Part shown: positions 31,427 to 41,790 of the stretch, in pieces
Layout: every line of letters begins with the position of its first letter
Position numbering within the stretch: position 1 is the first letter of the stretch
Source of the DNA: Liopterus haemorrhoidalis
Taxonomy: Eukaryota > Arthropoda > Insecta > Coleoptera > Dytiscidae
Length of the DNA stretch: 64,000 bases
Reading direction: 5' to 3'
NCBI GenBank assembly: GCA_963971575.1
Contig: OZ020611.1
Span: forward strand, 3,286,001 to 3,350,000
Notes under the pieces: model-generated
Database searches by the model: none
What the model saw: the letters and a program-made list of their open reading frames with translations, nothing else
Told to the model about the DNA's origin: nothing
Translations under genes and position numbers: made by a program

Positions 31427-32422
31427 ACTAAAAATTGATGTGAAGTGTGAATTTTCACACATTTCAGGGTTTTGCAGGTATTTAGTAACTGAATGATGAT
31501 TATTTGGGATGCCAAAACAAATTTTATATCAAAATATTTTTTTATGAATTTTAATTCGAATGCCTAATACCATTATTTAAGTTTCTAAATATGTGCAGTA
31601 TTTTTTTTTTACATAGCACGGTTCATTAAGATTTTGGAAATTGCGCCTATGGCTTCTATTGGTTGCGTAAATCATTAGCCCCGCCCTCTGATTTCGTATA
31701 CATCAAACATAGCATTAAATTATAATTTCAACACTTCCCACTGGTTATTAAATTTACGCTATTAAAAATTAAATGCAACATTTACCAAAATATAACTAGA
31801 ATTTTGGCAAAATAATTTAAATAAAAGAAAACTGCAAAAAAAAAACAAAAAATTTAAAACTGACAGGATTCGAACTCTAATTCGCAAGTTACCTGTTTAG
31901 CAAATTAGAAAACCAATGACTAAACGCTCATCGCTATGTGCATTGGCTTATCTACTGGGTTACATAGCGAATTAAATATTTAACATATTTTGGTTAAAAA
32001 CACAAAAAATGCATTATTTTCCGAAAACATAATCTGATCAAAAATTCCTGTTGTATTATTCCGGTTCACACCAATGTACATTACTTCGAATTTTTTCAGA
32101 TTTTTAGTTTAAACCATCTGGGCTACAGGGTGTGGGACAAATTTTTTTTGCACAATTATGGCAAAAATCGCGTCATAATAATTTAATTTGAAAAAATTAA
32201 ATTTTGATCGTTAATCCACGTACTAAGGGCTTTCATTTGATACCCTACTCAGAATTTTAAAAAAATATTTTTTTTTTCGATGAGCACATATTTGTTTATA
32301 TTTTTAGGGGGGTATGTTTTTTAGATGTTTTAGTATTTTTCCTATGTGCGGGTCAAAAAGTTGTACAAACATGCCAAATTTCAACTCTCTAGGTTTAGCC
32401 GTTTGGCTACAATTTTTACCGA

Positions 32423-32468
<46 letters not shown>

Positions 32469-32518
32469 GACAAAATGACGGTATAAGGGTTTTTTGGTCA
32501 TACGTACAAAACCCTAAA
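31427..32518 (+). mobile_element. AGGGTTTTG family, copy 2
   Basis: Same order of parts as copy 1: the hairpin GTGTGAATTTTCACAC, AGGGTTTTGCAGGTA at 31466, the tRNA-like minus-strand region at about 31862-31940 (B box GTTCGAATCC), GGGCTACAGGGTGTGGGACA, (CAGA)n at 32425-32468, and the right end TACAAAACCCT at 32515. The core is about 1050 bases. Confidence 0.85.
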
Positions 32519-32581
32519 AATGTACACTATGAATTTCATAATTGAGTAATGCCTGTGATGACAACTGACAAGGCTTCTAGG

Positions 32582-32944
32582 CTACCACTGAAGTATAAAG
32601 TAAAGATCATTAGAAGGAAACCAAGGAGTCATGTGCTGACCATTCTGTTTATAACATGTTTCAAGTCTGTTCATATATTCTTGGTGAACGCGGTCCAATA
32701 GAGCTTTATCAATCGCTCGGACTTCTACACGAATGGCATTCTTTAGTTCATCCAATGTTCTGGGTTTGTTCTCGTAAACACGAGCCTTTAGATAACCCCA
32801 GAGGAAGAAATCGCATGATGTCAAATCTGGTGACCTCGGAGACCAAGGCAAACTCAAATCGAAACGCTCTTTGCGCCGCTATTACTGATTCACCGTTTTT
32901 GACAAACGCGTCATACCCAAACACACGATGTCTTGCACCCCATT
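32582..32944 (-). pseudogene. DD41D-type transposase, N-terminus fused to C-terminus by deletion
   Basis: The minus strand reads EWGARHRVFGYDAFVKNGES, then VIAAQRAFR, the HTH start. It then passes directly, with a frame shift, into LPWSPRSPDLTSCDFFLWGY, LKARVYENKPRTLDELKNAI and YMNRLETCYKQNGQH. The whole centre with the first two catalytic Asp residues is missing, so it cannot be active. The start of the gene is displaced to the far side of the insertion (about 34270, ATGGCTTAG). Confidence 0.82.
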
Positions 32945-34266
32945 CACTGCAAATCTTAGTGAGTAATAGTACTCCTTTTAAATGAGTACTTTTTATATTA
33001 CTCATTTAAAGTGCGTACTTGTACTCACTTTGAAGAAGGAGATAAGTGTACGCACTTGAAGTGAGTACTAGTACTCGTTATAAATAAGTACTTAAAAATA
33101 CTCACGTAAAACGAGTACAAGTACTCACTTCTAAAGCGGAACTGAAACTACGCGTTATATGTGAGTACTAATACTAATTTTAAATGCGTACTTTTAATAC
33201 GCGTTATATATGAGTAACCTAACCTAACATATTAAATTTCCTGTCATATAAGCTCTTTAAAACTAAACAACCAAATAATAGTACAATATTAACGTTTATT
33301 AGACAATTAAAAATTTAAAAAAAAAAGTGCCAAAGTATCATCAGCAGAATAAGTGAATTTAAAGTTAAGTAAAAGTGAAAAATAATAATAATAAAGTGAA
33401 ATGTAGCATTGAGAGGCTGCTGAAGCCAGAATTTATTTTTGCATAGTTTTTGTTTAAGAAGGTTCGGAAGCCTCAAAGATAGTTATACAAATATGCAGTT
33501 TTAATTTAAATGCGATATAATAATAGCATATGTGATGATTGCATTATTTTAGGAATAAATGCGCTCAGATTAATTCAGGTACCTTCTAGATATGTTTAAA
33601 GATTTAACATTGATTCTATTATACGACATAATTACCGAGACAATTACATTATATTTTAGATACTAAAATAATACGTTTCAAAATGTAACTAAGGAGAAAA
33701 TCATAATTTTTATCTTCTATTATTCGTAAAAATTGTTTAGAATAATTTATTGAATTTTGGATGATAACTAAGTTCATACTTATACTTAATCATTATGATT
33801 ATTTTAGTTGTAATATCTGAAAGGTTTGAAAATTTTTTAAATAAATATATTCAAGAAATAATAATAATCGCATTTTATTATTTACAGAAAATATGAAGCT
33901 TCATAAATTCTAGAAAAGGATTGCATTGAAAATTGGCAAAAAAGTGTATAAATTATTGATTATAATAATTTAAAAACTATTTTTCTGATGTTCAATCAAC
34001 ATTTTTACTTTTCCTGAATTTTAAAGCTTTATTGTGACGTCACTCAAGAAAAGAGTTTTATACCTATGTACGCGCTATAAGTGCGTATTACTACCCTCTC
34101 TTCCTTTCCACTACCCATTTAAAACGCGTACTAGTACTCACTTTAAGTGAGTACTAGTACTCATTTAAAGTGCGTACAAAAGTACTCACTTGCACGTGAG
34201 TAAAAACGAGGACAAGCAAGGTACGCACTTTAAATGAGTACTAGTACTCACTTGAGATTTGCAGTG
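32945..34266. mobile_element. Non-coding TIR element with GAGTACT-rich subterminal regions
   Basis: CACTGCAAATCT on the left and AGATTTGCAGTG on the right are perfect 12-base inverted termini. For about 280 bases inside the left end and 200 inside the right end the sequence is packed with short palindromic words: GTGAGTACTAGTACTCACTT, AAATGAGTACT, AGTGCGTAC. The middle (33230-34060) is plain AT-rich DNA with no frame. Dense subterminal binding motifs are typical of hAT elements; the exact class and target duplication are not clear. Confidence 0.75.
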
Positions 34267-34396
34267 ACTAAGCCATGATGTACACTAAACTGCACGAACT
34301 GACGGTTGGAATGGAACCTACCGCTTGCTTCTACCCCCCCTACCAGCAGAGTACTCCCCGTTTCAAAAACGTCAGCTTCCCATGGTCCATCCTGTA

Positions 34397-35319
34397 TAAC
34401 GGTCTGGTGTATCATCATTAATTTTTACAGGATAGTATTTCGTGCAATACTGCGAAACGCGCAAACAGATAACAAGATGTGATTGATGAAAGAATGTATA
34501 CTGTGGTGGATTGTTTATTTATATAGGACAACATGAAACTGAATCTGTAAGTAAGTATTTTCTGTAACCCCTGCATAATCTAGATAATAGAGAATTCTAT
34601 AAATGTAAATGTATTCTGAAGAAAATAAACTATGAGGATGAGAAAACTAAGTTTTGTAGACGGATGTAAGACAGTAGAATGAAACTGTATCTGGATGGAA
34701 AAACAACGAATACTCCTAACTTAATATTCTGCATTAATTATACTTAGTTTACTTGTAAATATTACACTATTAAAACTTTATTTACTCGTATTGAAAACAT
34801 GGTTGCTATATGCATCTGCTTCATCCAGATACTTCATACAATTTTGATGATGCTTTTCCTATTAAAAATAGAATATGTGAATATATTTCATTTATGCATT
34901 TGTTCTTTATCGATATCATATATTTATGACCTACTGTTCTTTATCATAAATGACCTATTTATAACCTACATTTTTAAAAATTTATGTTCAAAAATTCGAT
35001 AATGGGATTTTAGCATTTTATATTTATGCCGAGTGTTTCACGTTCAGGTACGTTTTCCATTAGTAAACCTCAGCAATAGTCGTAAAATTTGCAGAGGGTA
35101 TACTGTATATACATCGTAAAAACCAGAGGAGATACAGTCTGGAAAAACTTCGCTTCACGCATCGAAATTTTAAAAATCATAGCATATACCTATTTTTAAA
35201 CTTACTCCTCTGGAAATTTTAAAGGGACAAAAGAGTGTTAGTGAAAATTCCATAAAAATATTGGGTTTTACAAAAAAAATATTTTCATTTAATACATATT
35301 TGTTTTAATTTTTCCCGCA
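34397..35319. other. No gene seen
   Basis: AT-rich. The 67-residue frame at 34799-35002 is hydrophobic by composition only. Confidence 0.45.
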
Positions 35320-35520
35320 ATGTGTTTTTTAGGGTTTAGTATATATGACCACCAAAAAGCCATTATAACGTTACCCATGTGTCTGTCTATCTGTCTGTAT
35401 GGTAGAAATTGTAGCCAAACGGTTGAACATAGAATATTGATATTTGGCATGCTTGTACAACTCTATGATCTACATATAGGAAAAATACTGAAACACACAT
35501 CCCCAGCTAAATATAAACAA
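35320..35520 (-). repeat. Diverged AGGGTTTTG-family fragment, reversed
   Basis: Starts at TTTTTAGGGTTTAGTATATA and continues with a CTGTCTATCTGTCTGT tract, GTAGCCAAACGGTTGAAC, GGCATGCTTGTACAACTC and CTATATATAAACAAATA-like words. This is the complement of the right third of the long copies. A mariner abuts it at about 35523. Confidence 0.65.
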
Positions 35521-35522
35521 AT

Positions 35523-36640
35523 ATCGGTCTGGGAAAAAGTTCGTGGCGTTTTTTTAGTAAAATTCAACTGGTTTTGTTATAGTGTGAAAATTAATTTATT
35601 TAAACCAAATATGCTCCATTATTATCGACAAAGTTTCGTTATTTTTCGGGTGAGCCATGATGCCATCGGTGAAGAACTTCTGTGGTTTCTGGTTGAAAAA
35701 CTGAATCAATTGGTTTTCAAAGGCTTCTTTTGAAACCAGCTTAATTCCATTGAGAGAATTCTGCAGAGATCGGAATAGGTGATAGTCAGAGGGTGCTATG
35801 TCTAGACTATACGGTGGATGCAACAAAATTTCCAAACCAAGCTCTCGCAATTTTTGACGGGTCATCAAAGAAGTGTGTGGTCTTGCGTTGTCTTGATGAA
35901 AGACAACACCTTTCCTATTATTCAATTTGGGCCGTTCTCTTTCAATTGCCTGGCGTAATGTCTCTAGTTGTCCACAGTAGAGTTGAGAATCAATCGTCTG
36001 ACTAACTGGAAGTAGCTCATGGTGGACGATTCCCTTCCAGTCCCACCAAACACACAGCATCACCTTGTTCGGCGTCAATCCTCGCTTCACGAACGCTTGT
36101 GACGGCTCACCATCCTTTGTCCACGTTCTTTTACGTTTCCAACTGTCCTACGTGATCTATTTTTCACCGGTTATGACACGTTTCAGAAATTAGTCGATTT
36201 CATTGCGTTTCAGCAGTGCATTGCAGATGTTAATTCAGTCTATCATGATTTTCGCGCTCAACTTATGAGGAACCCATATGTCGAGCTTCTTTTTGTAGCC
36301 AGCTTTCCGTAAATGGTTCAAAACAGTTTTGTAGTCAATGCCTAGCTCCGTACCAATATCGACACTGCCGATATGCCTATCTTGTCCAGAACTTTTTCAA
36401 GAATTTCATCAACTTTTTCACTGATTGGACGACCAGAGCGTGAGTCATTTTTCACATTAAAATTACCAGAACGAAAGCGAGCGAACAATTTCCACGCAGT
36501 AGATTTTGATAAGGTACCTTCATCTTACACAGCACAATTTTTTTCACAAGCCTGCGCAGCGTTCTTCCTTTTGTCTTAATAATATTGCAAAATATAGCGC
36601 AATTTTTCCTTACTTTTTTTCATTTTCAAACGCAAACAAC
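35523..36640 (-). mobile_element. mariner (DD34D) element
   Basis: The transposase is on the minus strand. The left (3') terminus region reads TCGGTCTGGGAAAAAGTTCG, similar to other mariner ends with an AAAAAGTTCG word. I could not locate an unequivocal right terminus. Confidence 0.75.
35596..36623 (-). pseudogene. mariner transposase (DD34D), broken
   Basis: An ATG at 36623 starts MKKSKEKLRYILQYY, followed by stops and shifts. The HTH region reads STAWKLFARFRSGNFNVKND and SRSGRPISEKVDEILEKVLD. The centre is degraded. From 36090 the frame is open: LTPNKVMLCVWWDWKGIVHH, VVFHQDNARPHTSLM with the second Asp, and HPPYSLDIAPSDYHLFRSLQ with the third. The spacing between the two is 34 residues. 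The SPDLAPSDY box reads SLDIAPSDY. Only the C-terminal half is intact. Confidence 0.88.
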
Positions 36641-36939
36641 TTTCCAACTACTGCACAAATTTTGATGTTGACACTCAAAATACACCGCACTGTAAATCCA
36701 TTAGCCGTTTAATTGAACACCATTTCGAAAATATGATTAAATCATAAATTTTTTGTGTTCTATTGTAAAAACCATTATAATTGTAGCTTATTATTGAATT
36801 TAATAAGCTAGTAGCTTAATTGAATTTTCAATAGAAACTTATGACAACAACAGTGATGACAGTTAATTAATTGACAGTTAAAACTTGCAGTACACATTAT
36901 TTTATTTTTCTACAGCCAACTCTTATATAATTTCTTTTT

Positions 36940-37090
36940 GAACACATAATATATGTGGGTCAAATATTTGTAAAAGCATGCCATATTTCAACTTTCTATG
37001 GTCAGCCGTTTGGTCACACTTTCTACTGAGTAGACGGACACATGAGTGATGTTATAAGGATTTTTTTGCCATACTTATAAAACCTTAAAG
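36940..37090 (+). repeat. Diverged AGGGTTTTG-family fragment
   Basis: TGTGGGTCAAATATTTGTAA, AGCATGCCATATTTCAACTT, TCAGCCGTTTGGTCACACTT and ATACTTATAAAACCTTAAAG follow the right third of the family in order; the CAGA tract is reduced to GTAGACGGACAC. Confidence 0.6.
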
Positions 37091-38641
37091 CCGCATTCAA
37101 AGCTCTTAAATCAAAAGCTTATGCACTGTAGCTTATGGACTGTTCACTGTCACCAGCAAGGTTGTCATATGGTAAGACGTGAAACCGTTCAGACCTCCAA
37201 ATTTAATACGCTGTTTGTTGTGGATTGTGCATAATTTTCTCAACTTATAGCTAGTGAGATGTTTTAATGAGACAGACATATAAACACATTGGCTATCGCA
37301 TTCTATGAGTGACACCATAGTTATCGAATGCTTTTACATAACCTAACATAATGTCATCATAAACAAATATTGCTCAAAATTACAAAGACGGACTGTGAAT
37401 ATGATCAATTTAGGTAATTAGGTAATTAAAATCTAAGACAACAGAATTATAAGAACGATAATACATCAAAATTCACAGATGGCGGACTATTCGAAACATA
37501 TTAATTTCTAATTTGCTATGAACGGTACGTGCAACGTTAAAAAGAATGCATAGAAACATAACTTACAGCTAACAAAGCACAATCTGCAACCTCTTAATTT
37601 AAAGAGCTCTGTATGCGGCTTAAAACTAAATACAACCAGCATTAGAACCTTTTGCTGACTTCTTTCACATATTAAATACCTAGGAAACCCTGAAATGTCT
37701 AAAAATTTACACTTCACAATAATTTCTTCCTTGCATTCTCATGTGGTGAATACTTTAAACATTAAAGAAGTAATTTTATGAAAAGCAAATAATTCTGTTG
37801 ATATAAATCTAAAATATTACACATTTTACGACTCCACTAAATTTGTGGACAAATAAATATCAATTAATTTTTTTTTTCTACGGGAGTAATTGTAACAGAA
37901 TACCTTTGTGGAATGTATAATTTTATTAAGGTTGTGGCATAGTCATTCTCTGTTAAAAGGCATCTGGGGTATGCCGGAGCCAGCCCAGCCTCGAATAAAA
38001 AAATAATAATGTTACGTGCTTAAAACCAACCTGCCTCGCGCCTTCCTGAACCACCTTACCCCGTACACCACCCCCCTGACCCCTTCGTCCTGGGAACATT
38101 GCGAACGGAAGGATCAAACACAGAATATCAAGAGAAAGCGAGAAAGGTTTTAAACACCGCTTCAAAATCGCAATGAAAACATATTGTATGAGACTCAGTG
38201 TTGCCAACTGTATTATGATTATCATACATGTTATATAATATTTCTCTCTATTGTATGACATGCTGTAGTGAAAGGGGCATTGCTATATTGTATGATAATT
38301 TTAAATACATGATAATTCAGTAAAATGTATGGTAATTGCCATGCGAGTAAAATTGTTGCTATAATATTTGATTTTTTTCTATAACACTGGTAAACAAATT
38401 TAAACTTTTTTTTTGCTGACTTAGATCTGATACTTGCTTTTAACATTTTAATTTTGGGGTGCTGATTTCAATATTGTTAACAGTTTCTGCCTATTACGTC
38501 AAATTTTTGTTCTATCGTATTTTGACTTATTTCACCTTTTCACATTCTTTTTTTTTAAATTTATTTGTTTAAAGACACATCAGCTACTTGGCTATTAGTG
38601 TCTAATAATGTTACATTATTGTTACCTTTTGTTTGGTTTGT
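37091..38641. other. No gene; GC-rich patch at about 37955-38110
   Basis: AT-rich except for GTATGCCGGAGCCAGCCCAG with an A-rich AATAAAAAAATAATAAT tail (37968-38011), followed by a C-rich stretch. The first part could be the 3' end of a LINE or SINE. No frame with family resemblance. Confidence 0.4.
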
Positions 38642-38642
38642 A

Positions 38643-39952
38643 CAAGGTGTCTCAAAAGAAATTTTATATTTAGTGAATCGATTAAAAAAAAAGTAAGCCG
38701 TATATAGAAAAAATGTTTATTAATTACTAAAATACACTTTTTGGGGATTTATACCTTAAAAATAATATCGTCTAAATGTAGACCCTCGCGTTCTCGGCAC
38801 TCATTTAATCGAACAGTAAAATTACTTATGACGTCTCGGCAGGTGGACTCAGGGATGGCTGCCATTTCGTGACGGATATTTTCTTTCAAATGCACCAGTG
38901 AAGTCGGTTTATTGGCGTAAACTTTAGATTTAAGATAACCCCATAGGAAAAAGTCCTTAGGGGTTAAATCTGGACTGCGTGGAGGCCAATTTATGTCACC
39001 TCTCCGGGAGATCAATTTGCCTGAGAAAATTTCACGAACACGTGGCAGAGACATATTGGACGTGTGTGAAGTTGCTCCGTCCTGTTGAAACCATGTTCTT
39101 TGGTTATAGCCAGGAAAGTTTTGCAGTTCAGGTACCAAGAAGTTGTCTAACATCTCCACATAACGCTCTGAATTCACTGTAACTGCACGCCCCCTTTCGT
39201 CATCAAAAAAGTAAGGGCTGATAATTCCTCGCGCCGACATCGCAGCCCATACGGTCACTTTAGGCGAATGTAGGGGTTTCTGATGTTTGCGTTTCGGATT
39301 CATTGCACTCCAGTAGCGGCAGTTCTGCTTATTTACGTGGCCAGTAAGATGAAAATGAGCTTCACCCGAAAACAAAATGTTGGTAAACGTTGAAAATCGC
39401 TCAATCATCTGATTTACGAAATTAAGCCTCTGACTGGCATCTTGGGGCTTTAATTCTTGCACCAATTGAATTTTGTAGGGGTGCAGCTTTAGGTCTTTGT
39501 GCATAATGCGATGTAATGATGATCTATGCACATTTAAAGCACTTGCGCGCTTCCGAATTGAAAGGTTCGGGTCGTCACGAACAGACTGATTAACATTCTC
39601 CACGTTTTCTACCGTTCTTGATGACCTAGGTCGCCCGGATTTTGATTTATCCAGCGTTGTACCAGTCTCTTCAAACTTTTTAACCCAATGTCGAATGAGA
39701 GGAATGCTTGGCGCATCATTTAAGTGGCGAAAACCTCGAATACTGCAGAATTTTGTACGCGCTACAGTCGACGAATCACCGTTTTTGTAAAACTCTCGCA
39801 CGCATAACGCGCGGTCTGCACCCGAGAAACGCTCCATAGTGACTGAATTCCCAAGAGCCAGGCTACCGATTGACATAACCCCCGCGCCCTTCGGATACGT
39901 TGCGTTCACGCAGTAAGCTAAATAAATATAAAATTTCTTTTGAGACACCTTG
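38643..39952 (-). mobile_element. DD41D Tc1/mariner-like element, full length (copy 3)
   Basis: A 1310-base element with complementary termini (CAAGGTGTCTCAAAAGAAAT, extended to about 30 bases without mismatch) and TA on both sides (38641-38642 and 39953-39954). It carries one uninterrupted transposase frame on the minus strand and is the best preserved of the four copies. Confidence 0.95.
38749..39837 (-). CDS. DD41D transposase, uninterrupted but with a mutated catalytic Asp
   Basis: Predicted cut-and-paste transposase of 362 residues. I chose the ATG at 39837 (MERFSGADRALCVREFYKNG), which aligns with the start of related proteins. Upstream ATGs at 39948 and 39876 only translate the terminal repeat and leader. 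An N-terminal HTH covers about residues 1-55, a linker with GRPRSSRT and a second HTH (LSIRKRASALNVHRSSLHRI) about 75-130, and the catalytic domain follows. The second and third acidic residues are present (WFQQDGATSHTS, SPDLTPKDFFLWG), 41 residues apart. The first motif reads FSGEAHF instead of FSDEAHF: one base (39365) turns Asp into Gly. In a DDD-type enzyme that should abolish catalysis, though DNA binding could remain. It may act only as a binding competitor, if it is expressed at all. Confidence 0.88.
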   Translation of the reverse strand: MERFSGADRALCVREFYKNGDSSTVARTKFCSIRGFRHLNDAPSIPLIRHWVKKFEETGTTLDKSKSGRPRSSRTVENVENVNQSVRDDPNLSIRKRASALNVHRSSLHRIMHKDLKLHPYKIQLVQELKPQDASQRLNFVNQMIERFSTFTNILFSGEAHFHLTGHVNKQNCRYWSAMNPKRKHQKPLHSPKVTVWAAMSARGIISPYFFDDERGRAVTVNSERYVEMLDNFLVPELQNFPGYNQRTWFQQDGATSHTSNMSLPRVREIFSGKLISRRGDINWPPRSPDLTPKDFFLWGYLKSKVYANKPTSLVHLKENIRHEMAAIPESTCRDVISNFTVRLNECREREGLHLDDIIFKV

Positions 39953-39957
39953 TATAT

Positions 39958-40395
39958 AAAACTTATATTAGGTTATGTATGTTGGCTGCCTGTAAGAAAT
40001 TTAGTACGTTGTTAGTCATTGTTGAGTCTAGTCTTAAGATGTCTTTAAGATCTTGTGGTAAGTTGTAGTTTATACGCAGGTTAGTGTAGAGTTCGCAGTC
40101 TATTAGTATATGTTTAACGGTAAGTTGTTCGTTACATGTCTTACATATTTTGGTATCTAGTCTTGCCATGAGGTGTTCGTGTGTGTGTGTGGTGTGTCCG
40201 ATTCTAAGTCTTGTCATTATTATTTGTTCCCGTCAGTTGGTGCCTGAGTTCCAGTTCTGTATGTCGTCCTTGACGGTTCGTAGTTTGTTGTTAGTGGTGT
40301 CACGCCATTTGGTCAGTCTGGTTATACTGAGTTTCTTCTTAATATTCTGTTTTACGTAAGTTTTGTTGGGAGGTAAATGGAGGGTTTCTTCGTGA
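39958..40395 (-). pseudogene. LINE RNase H / C-terminal tail
   Basis: The minus strand reads KKLSITRLTKWRDTTNNKLR, TVKDDIQNW, then MTRLRIGHTTHTHEHLMARL, ICKTCNEQLTVKHILIDCEL and VLNFLQAANIHNLI. LTRLRIGHT...H and Cys-x2-Cys...TVKHIL.C form the RNase H end and zinc-knuckle tail of R1/jockey-type LINE ORF2. One stop lies between the two parts (40230-40240). No reverse transcriptase is attached. Confidence 0.85.
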
Positions 40396-40474
40396 TTGGT
40401 GGACTCTCATTTATTTCACACTATCACATATCTATTTTCACATTCTGATATACGTCTACTTTAATTTCAATTGG

Positions 40475-41077
40475 CCGGTGAGAATAGATTTAAATGTTGG
40501 AGACCCAAACATAATACACGAATCTTTGGTGGAGCGAACAAAAATCATTTTCCCCCCTCTTCATATTAAACTTGGTCTAATGAAGCAGTTTGTAAAAGCG
40601 TTGAACAAAGATGGTGACTGTTCAAAGTCTCAGTAATGAGAAGCTAAAAGCTGGCATTTTTGATGGACGACAAATTAGAAAATTAGTGAATGATCCACAT
40701 TTCACTGTACATATGGATGATATGGAGAAGAATGCATGGCAGTCTTTCGTGGCGCTCATCAAAAATTTTCTTGGGAATAAAAAAGCCGAAAATTATGTGG
40801 AGGTCGTTGAAAATTTAATTGAAAATTATCATCGAGGTGCAACATGAGCGTGAAACTTCATTTATTAAACAGTTATCTTGACAAATTTCCTGTCAATCTT
40901 GGAGATGTTAGTGATGAACAGGGTGAACGTTTCCATCAGGATTTAAAAGAGATGGAGAGACGTTATCAAGGAAGGTGGGATACTCATATGATGGCTGACT
41001 ACTGTTGGAGTATTAAAAGAGACTTATCGGGAATGGTGCACTCCAGAAGATCTTACAAACGACCATTTAATCCTTAA
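40475..41077 (+). pseudogene. Unclassified recurrent arthropod ORF, two frame breaks
   Basis: Three frame-shifted blocks read on: VERTKIIFPPLHIKLGLMKQ with FVKALNKDGDC (to about 40620); LSNEKLKAGIFDGRQIRKLV and NAWQSFVALIKNFLGNKKAE (to 40846); and VNLGDVSDEQGERFHQDLKE with YQGRWDTHMMADYCWSIKRD, ending RRSYKRPFNP at 41077. I recall very similar proteins annotated as uncharacterised in many arthropod and some cnidarian genomes, often in many copies, which suggests a mobile origin. I do not know a domain name or function and give none. The second block overlaps the third by four bases (ATGA). Confidence 0.6.
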
Positions 41078-41389
41078 ATTATTTTGTATATTTATTTAAA
41101 CATTCCAATGCATTAAAATGTTATTAAAAATTGGATTAATAAATAAAACACTCGGTAAGTTTCACAAATATAAGTTTAATATACTCTATACGTATTTGAG
41201 CAGTGACGCCATCTACAGGAGTTCACATTACAAACTAAACTTATTTTTAACAAATACATTCAGTGGGAACAAATATTAATGGTAGGGATACAAGTGTAAA
41301 CCATATTAGCAGATAAGGGAAAAAAGTTTTTACCGATTTATTAGGGGTGAGTTGTAAACGTCAATCTGGTCATTCATTAAGGGAGTTCC
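41078..41389. other. No gene seen
   Basis: AT-rich sequence after the unclassified ORF; possibly its 3' flank. Confidence 0.45.
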
Positions 41390-41416
41390 AGAGTTAATAT
41401 TTTTGTGAATTTCTCG

Positions 41417-41790
41417 TTATTCTAAAAGGTTCAGTTTAAGGCTTTTATTGTGAGTGTGTAGGATTTTAAAGTCATTAACGGAAAGGTTATGATTAATGGA
41501 GATCATATGTTCTGCTATGTTGGATTGTTCTACTTTTTTATTTTGAATGGCTTTCAAATGTTCACCAAATTTTGTAGCAAATTTTCGACCAGTTTGGCCT
41601 ATATATATTGCTGAACAATCTTGGCACAATGCTTGATAAACTCCACTTTTGTTCTGTAAATCAGTTTTATCTAGTTTATTATTAACGAGTAAATTTTTAA
41701 TTGTGTATTTAATATAAAAAGCTGGAGTTATATTTGATTTCTTTAATTTTGATCTTGTTTTGAAACTAACCTGGCCGTGAAAGGGTATTT
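41417..41790 (-). pseudogene. Penelope-like GIY-YIG fragment
   Basis: The minus strand reads FKTRSKLKKSNITPAFYIKY, TIKNLLVNNKLDKTDLQNK, then GVYQALCQDCSAIYIGQTGR, KFATKFGEHLKAIQNKK and SNIAEHMISINHNLSVNDFK. YIGQTGR and AEH are the nuclease signatures. It is of a different family from the fragments at 3-6 kb (CQDC instead of CGEC or CKCG). Frame open from about 41760 to the stop at 41417. The reverse-transcriptase core is absent. Confidence 0.82.

Larger units (their letters stand above)
32575..34394 (-). mobile_element. DD41D-type element, third family, split by an insertion
   Basis: The right terminus is the complement of CAGGATGGACCATGGGAAGC, followed by TA at 34395. The transposase reads on the minus strand and is interrupted by the element at 32945-34266 inside its N-terminal helix-turn-helix. 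No left terminus could be matched. Confidence 0.65.

Noticed and set aside
38979..39182. 67-residue frame opposite the DD41D transposase, also at 14305, 28901 and 60770
   Set aside because: It is an antisense shadow that recurs only because the transposon recurs. The same holds for frames at 28188 and 35793.
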